DNA from: Tuctoria greenei
Taxonomy: Eukaryota; Streptophyta; Magnoliopsida; Poales; Poaceae
Length of the DNA: 64,000 nt
Assembly: GCA_036927565.1 (NCBI GenBank)
Contig: JAYESD010000001.1
Coordinates: forward strand, 71,133,751-71,197,750
Direction of reading: 5' to 3'
The position numbers and the translations under genes are program-made. Shown one piece after another: positions 58,960-64,000 of the stretch. Within the stretch, counting starts at the first letter, position 1; each line of letters begins with the position of its first letter. Under the pieces are notes generated by a model. The model made no database searches. It saw only the letters and a program-made list of their open reading frames with translations, and had not been told where the DNA came from.

Positions 58960-58973
58960 AAAAATGGGGAGAT
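58960..58973 (+). other. Polypurine tract of element B, copy 2, with a pyrimidine
   Basis: It reads AAAAATGGGGAGAT. A G-to-T change breaks the purine run, which copy 1 has intact. It would be expected to weaken priming and arose after integration. Confidence 0.88.
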
Positions 58974-60379
58974 TGAAAGCATCTAGGCCCCCATGAGGTA
59001 TGGTTTCGGTGATTAATGACAACCATTGGATTTTACTAATGAATTTGTGAATGCAAGGTCCCCATAATCACTCAATCAAATGAAATCAATATGTCATTGG
59101 AGACCCATATTCAATCAATGTATGAGATCAAATCAATGATATGAAGACAAGAAGTGAAAGCTCTTATGTCAAAGTCACTCAACCAAAATTGATGACACTT
59201 AATGCTTTACAATCATCAGAAATATATTTTCAACAAAGTCTAAGAGGTCATTTGAGCAAGACACAAAAGAATCACTTAGAAACAACTCGAAGCAAACAAA
59301 ATCAACTCACCGGATCAACCGATGATACCTCAGAACAACAAATCGGTCGAGTTGGTTCAACTGAAGAAGAAGACCTCAGAACAAAGCACTCACCGGATCA
59401 TCCGATGTGAATGGCTGGTCTACATCGGTCCATCAGTACAGTTTGCAATATCATTGGACCAAGTGTAGCACCGGATCATCTGATGTACAGAATTATACAC
59501 ATCGGTCAATCACTCCAGTAAGCATCAAGTTTGAGTCAATTCTGGAGGAAGAGCCACCAGATCATCCGATGAGAAGACAGGAGCAACATCGGTCTAACAA
59601 CGGTCATATCTGACACAATGACGTCAGCTAAAGTAAACTTGACCGATGATAACTAAAGGGGAGACATCGGATCATCCGGTGTTCACAGTAAAGTTCTGTC
59701 AGCCTACTTTTCCAACGGCTATTTCGGGGAGGCTGGCTATAAATACCCCCTAATCCTGTCATTTCGCCAAGTCTTGATCACCAGACACTATCAACACATC
59801 CACAAGCGTTCAAGACCAAGAGCAATCACTTCCACACCATTTCGATCACCTATACACCAAGATTTAGGCTAGAACTAGCTAGAGAGAGAGCTTGTGTGCC
59901 TCCATTCTGGGCGAGTGGACTCTCTAGGATAGTGAGAGAGCCTCAAGGGAGTGCCCTTGGTGTTTGTAACTATGAGGAGACTTCCGGAGCTTGCCAAGGC
60001 ATTTGTGGAAGCCCGGAGGGTCGAAGTTGTACAAGGCTTGAGCTCCACCTTGCCAAAGTTGGCAAACGGAGAGGAATAGTGAAGATCCCTCGTCTCGGTG
60101 ACTTGGGTGTGGCAAAACCCTTTGGTGGGTGCCACAACGTGGATGTAGGAAGATCTTGACGATCTTGCCGAACCACGGGATAAATCCTCGTGTCTCTTCG
60201 GGAGTTTGCATCCTCCTCCTTTCCCTTACGTTTATGCATTTTACATTCCGCAAAGTTCCTATTTACTTGAATGCATAGATAGTTTGCGTAGGGAATTGGG
60301 CTTTTAGGAATTAAGTTTTATTGCTTAGATTTTTTAAAGAAGCCCAATTCACCCCCCTCTTGGGCATTCGATCCTTACA
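58974..60379 (+). repeat. 3' LTR of element B, copy 2
   Basis: A 1,406-bp LTR with array 59308-59686 and TATA at 59738-59745. It groups with the copy 1 3' LTR at most variable sites (CTCCAG, CACCAG near 59556, ACAGGAG, CTGGCTATAAAT). Confidence 0.97.
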
Positions 60380-60384
60380 AACAC
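60380..60384. repeat. Right TSD AACAC of element B, copy 2
   Basis: It directly follows CCTTACA. Confidence 0.97.
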
Positions 60385-61542
60385 ATCGGGCACGGGCTTA
60401 CCCCTAGCAATACTAGGGCGACTCCCGCCAAGAGCCTGTGGCATAGCCGAACATGGAGGATTACAAAGGACAGATAGGGATGTCACCACCTACTGCCTGC
60501 CTCTTCAATCCGTGGGTCTACGAGACATCAAACGCTACTTAAATACCCTAGCACCATGCTAGCATACTAAGCAAATACCTTAAGAGCTGCAACACAAGCC
60601 ATCCTAAGGCAATGAACTAAATCATCGTTGAACCAATGTTGATTGCATAGCATAGTTATTCATATTAACATAATCATATCATAACTACATAGACTATAGT
60701 GGGTGTCTATAGTGTTTATGACCATAAGATATGATCATGAGAGTACAATCATAAAGACTATACCTTCCGCTTACATGGACTCCACAATCAAACAAGAAAC
60801 GCTTTGTCCAAGTATACGTATAAAAGAAGACTAAAGATAATATCTTTATTGAGCACAAAGTCACAAATACAAGAAGGGATACATGAGACATACCTTTCCC
60901 AATGTGGAATTGAGAAGAGAGACTCCTTCTACTCCTTTCCCAATTTGGACTTGGGACTAGAGGCTCTCCTCTCTACATCCTAACTCCTCTAAGGACTATG
61001 GAAGATAGTGTATACAATAGAATGATGTCCAAGTGGTGTGTGTTGAAGTGAGGGGTATGGGGTCCTATTTATACTAGTGTTGAGGTCGGTTCCCGCCACC
61101 AAAAGTGTGTGAATCAGTCGTCATTGACTCCAGGGAGCCGGGAGGAGCAAACACGTGGTAGTTGACCGCGTTTGGCGCCAGGACCAGGTCTACCGACCTG
61201 GTCAGGGCTCCAAACGGCACGTACTTCCTCCAGGTGGCTACCAGGTGGGTCCCATTGACTGATATTGGTTCTACACCATTGGATGGCCTCAGATACTTCT
61301 ATATGTGGGACATTTGATCCATGCGGTGCCACGTGTTGTCGCCTGATTGGCTGGAATGATATTTTATAGGATTGCTCCCCATACTTTTCCTCAATTCCTG
61401 TATAAATATCTACATACACATATTTCTCCAAGTACAAGTGGAAATAGGTCAAGTAGAAAGGTGATGTGTGCAAGAAATGATCAATCCTTCACATAATTGA
61501 GTTATATTGATGGCTGAAATTGGTATATAACAGTCGTCAACA
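60385..61542 (-). repeat. 3' LTR of the LARD-like element, second part, copy 2
   Basis: Matches 22075-23226 and ends CAGTCGTCAACA. TATA at 61066-61073, AATAAA at 60845-60850, conserved motif at 60777-60807. Confidence 0.93.
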
Positions 61543-64000
61543 AACTCCCCCAAGCTTATCCTTTGCTCGCCCTGAGTAAAGTCAAGACTTTAGGTTGATG
61601 ATCAGGAGTTACTACAATGTTCTACCTTTCGAAAGTACCAAGTGCACAACTAAATACTCTACCTAGTATTGCAAAAAGTGGCTATGGTACTTCACCCTTC
61701 TTAAGTCATTATGGGAGTTATGCCTTCTCCTATTCATGGGTAATTGAAAGATAGAACAACAAATGGAGCAAGCATAGCCTAGATATCAAGTTCCACTTAA
61801 ATTCTGGAGAGATTCAAATTAGACTATAAGTACCTCAATTGATTCTCTCAATCACTCCTTTGTTTATAGTGGAAATATGTCCTCACCGAGGCATTATGCC
61901 TATACTATTCCTACTCTTTGAATATGGCTTGTATGTGGGGCTTGGTAGGGAAAATAAGTAGGCATATTTGCAACACATAATATTGCTAAGTCAAAAGAGC
62001 AAGCCTTAGGAGAAATCAATTCAAACTTTCGAATCAAGACTTGTGCATGTGTGATGGAATGGAGGTGGATGTGGAAACATTGAGATGACTCCTTTTGATG
62101 TGGACTCTCTTTATTGCAAGGATGAAACATGGCTACCCTTTTTTTTATGCTTATGGAGTAAGCATATTTTTTCTTTTTTTTTCTCATGCTTATGATATAA
62201 GCATGCATTTTATTTTTCTTTTTCTTGTAGCCATGTCTTCTACTCCTTTTTATGCAATAACTTGAAGATAGTGCTAACTATGAATAGCATGAAGTTTCTC
62301 TTTTTATTGTGGAATGGTGGATATGATGGAATTTTGCTTCCTTCTAGTGTATAAGTATAGCATGTGCAAGTGAAGTCCTGAATTCAAAAAGAATTGAATG
62401 ATTTCTTACATAGGTCTATACTAGTTTGACTAGGCTCAATGTGAAAGCAAATAGCATATGCATGAGGTGTTGTCTATGTATGAATATCATATGGCTTTGG
62501 TAGGTATTTCCAATCAAATGAGGGAAACTTAAATCTTGATAGAATTTCTCTAGAAATCTAAGTTCCACTTTCAAAATAGGAATAGCAGCCCTATTACTAA
62601 TTCAAATCTCCCAACAACCTAGAAGTAGATTAAGCTTTTGCTACCCACAATTTCTAAATCAAGGCAAAGTTAATTTTAGCCAATTTAAGCAATATTCGGA
62701 GAGTAGCAAGTTGTAAACTAGGGACTTAGGAAAAATAAAACAGAGCAACTATTCATCATTTCATCTATGTTAATTCTAAATCATTCTTACCGCACATCTT
62801 TATTTGATAAGCAAATCAAATCTAAGTTCCTATTTTTATGTTTTTTTAGATGCATAGTGGATGGTGGATGAATGGAAAGTAAATATGCAATGGATGATTT
62901 GAAATAAAAATGCAGTGGGTGTGATACAAGTTACCTCAAGTGGGGGTCCTCCCCCAAGCTTATTCTTGATCAAGGTCCCTGATAGGGGTTGAAACCAGAA
63001 CGACGGAGGTAGGCCATGAGTTGGCCTATCCTTGTTGCAGCGTGGCTTTGACAATGGAGGGTTGAGTGTTGATTGTTGTGTTGCCTCCCATGGATACCAT
63101 GAGTGTGGTTGAATAGAGTGTTTTTGATGTTGATCGTCCGCACATCAGGGTCTCCATGTGTTGGGTGTGATTTGTCATTCCTTGGCTTCTAGCCACATAG
63201 GAACAACTTGCACCCAATGATGGTGGCAAATCCCTTGAGCTTGAATGAGTGCTTAGAATAGTTGAGAGCATAACGCTCTCACTCATTCGTGGCAGCCCAT
63301 TGGTTGCTCATGGAGGGTTCCCATTTCAAATCTCTAGCCTCGTATAGTTATGATTGACCTTCGGGCATAATTTCCGATAGATAGAAACCATCCTCATTTA
63401 ATCCTTGGCCAAGAGATGTTGAAATTGGATCATCTAGGGATCCCAACAATCAGCTTCTTGAATGCCTGCATAGTAATATTACTCTTGCAAACTTTCTATC
63501 TTGAATAGAGAGGGATGGTTAGCTCCCGATACTTGTACAAATGAACGTTCGGGTTAGGTAACCGAACTTTCATTTGTACATACGGTAAAGAACAAAATCA
63601 AAGATGCATTGGTTCCAATGTCAAGTGTATCCATGATCAATGTGTTATTCAATGATAAGAGTGGAGCTTTATGGATAATTCATGTTGCATATTTTCTAAA
63701 GCTCCTACTCATAGCAATGCATGTGATAGAAATATACTATATGGATCCCTACATCTTTTAAAGTTTCTAATCATCTTAGCTTTCAAGAGCAAATTTTATC
63801 ATTTAGACCATAACAAACAAGATTCTCAATTTTATCCTCCTGAACTTCACTAGGAATTTAAAATTTAGTGACTCCTCCAAAAAATGCAATTCAATTTTAG
63901 AGCAAGGATATCACTTATTCCTTGGAGTTTGAAATCTAGTGACACCATCTATGCATGAAGCTCAATTAAAAATTGTGGCTGTCACTATGCCCAAGTTTCT
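61543..64000 (-). mobile_element. Internal region of the LARD-like element, copy 2, cut by the window end
   Basis: Polypurine tract at 61543-61555, then sequence collinear with 23227-25682. The 0.2-kb repeat is at about 63416-63608 with its hairpin at 63534-63580. No coding domain seen. Confidence 0.75.

Larger units (their letters stand above)
48132..60379 (+). mobile_element. Complete copia element B, copy 2 (12.2 kb)
   Basis: Same structure and same insertion site as 9824-22069. It shares the gag frameshift, two pol TGA codons and six env-like stops with copy 1. Private to copy 2 are the TGA at 53568 and the mutated polypurine tract. Integrase and the env-like tail are in frame here but not in copy 1. 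Confidence 0.96.
38322..64000. repeat. Copy 2 of the long direct duplication
   Basis: This is the second, collinear copy of 1-25682. It is still matching when the window ends, so its right edge is unknown. Private differences show it is a real second locus or haplotype rather than identical text. Examples are a shorter AT tract, a nonsense codon at 53568, an intact reading frame where copy 1 has a 1-bp integrase deletion, and a mutated polypurine tract at 58960-58973. Confidence 0.97.

Overview
The window looks like nuclear DNA from a grass (Poaceae). It is packed with nested LTR retrotransposons and I see no host gene. The evidence for a grass is: Maximus/SIRE-type copia elements whose LTRs start TGAAAG-CATCTAGGCCCC or TGAAAGTGCATCTAGGC and whose polypurine tract is A(n)GGGGGAGAT; an env-like ORF after pol; palindrome arrays in those LTRs; a gypsy element carrying an antisense gene of the 'putative gypsy-type transposon' kind with a small GT-AG intron; and a non-autonomous element with a tRNA-Asp-like primer site. 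The species cannot be named from this sequence.

The dominant structure is a large duplication. Positions 1-25682 recur, collinear and in the same orientation, at 38322-64000 (offset about 38.31 kb). By eye the copies differ by about 0.5 percent (roughly ten substitutions in the first 2 kb, nearly all transitions) plus microsatellite and homopolymer changes. The second copy runs off the window, so at least 25.7 kb is duplicated and the repeat period is about 38.3 kb.

Layout of copy 1, from outermost host to innermost guest: (i) 3' LTR and internal sequence of a minus-strand element with a giant LTR of about 4.66 kb (1-6823; its left LTR end is visible only in copy 2, at 38271); (ii) a minus-strand Maximus-like copia, element A (6824-9435), cut by (iii) a minus-strand non-autonomous LTR element (9436-29309), whose left LTR is cut by (iv) a complete plus-strand Maximus/SIRE-like copia, element B (9824-22069, 12.2 kb, TSD AACAC). 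The other LTR of element iii (28010-29309) keeps the empty AACAC target. A non-duplicated stretch follows (29310-38270): a gypsy LTR with an antisense multi-exon ORF (element F), an old minus-strand copia (element D) and a plus-strand copia fragment (element E). Copy 2 then starts with the giant LTR.

All coding regions are broken by stops or frameshifts. Some breaks are shared by both copies and so predate the duplication; others are private (an integrase deletion only in copy 1; an RT nonsense codon and a polypurine-tract mutation only in copy 2). The observation I find most interesting is regulatory. In element A's LTR, in element B's LTR, and again inside element B just ahead of the env-like ORF, a dense array of short palindromic CGGA/TCCG or ATCGG/CCGGT motifs lies directly upstream of a TATA box. 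This suggests a reusable upstream module and a separate internal promoter for the env-like gene. A second unexplained signal is a roughly 30-bp motif conserved just 3' of AATAAA in two otherwise unrelated LTR families.
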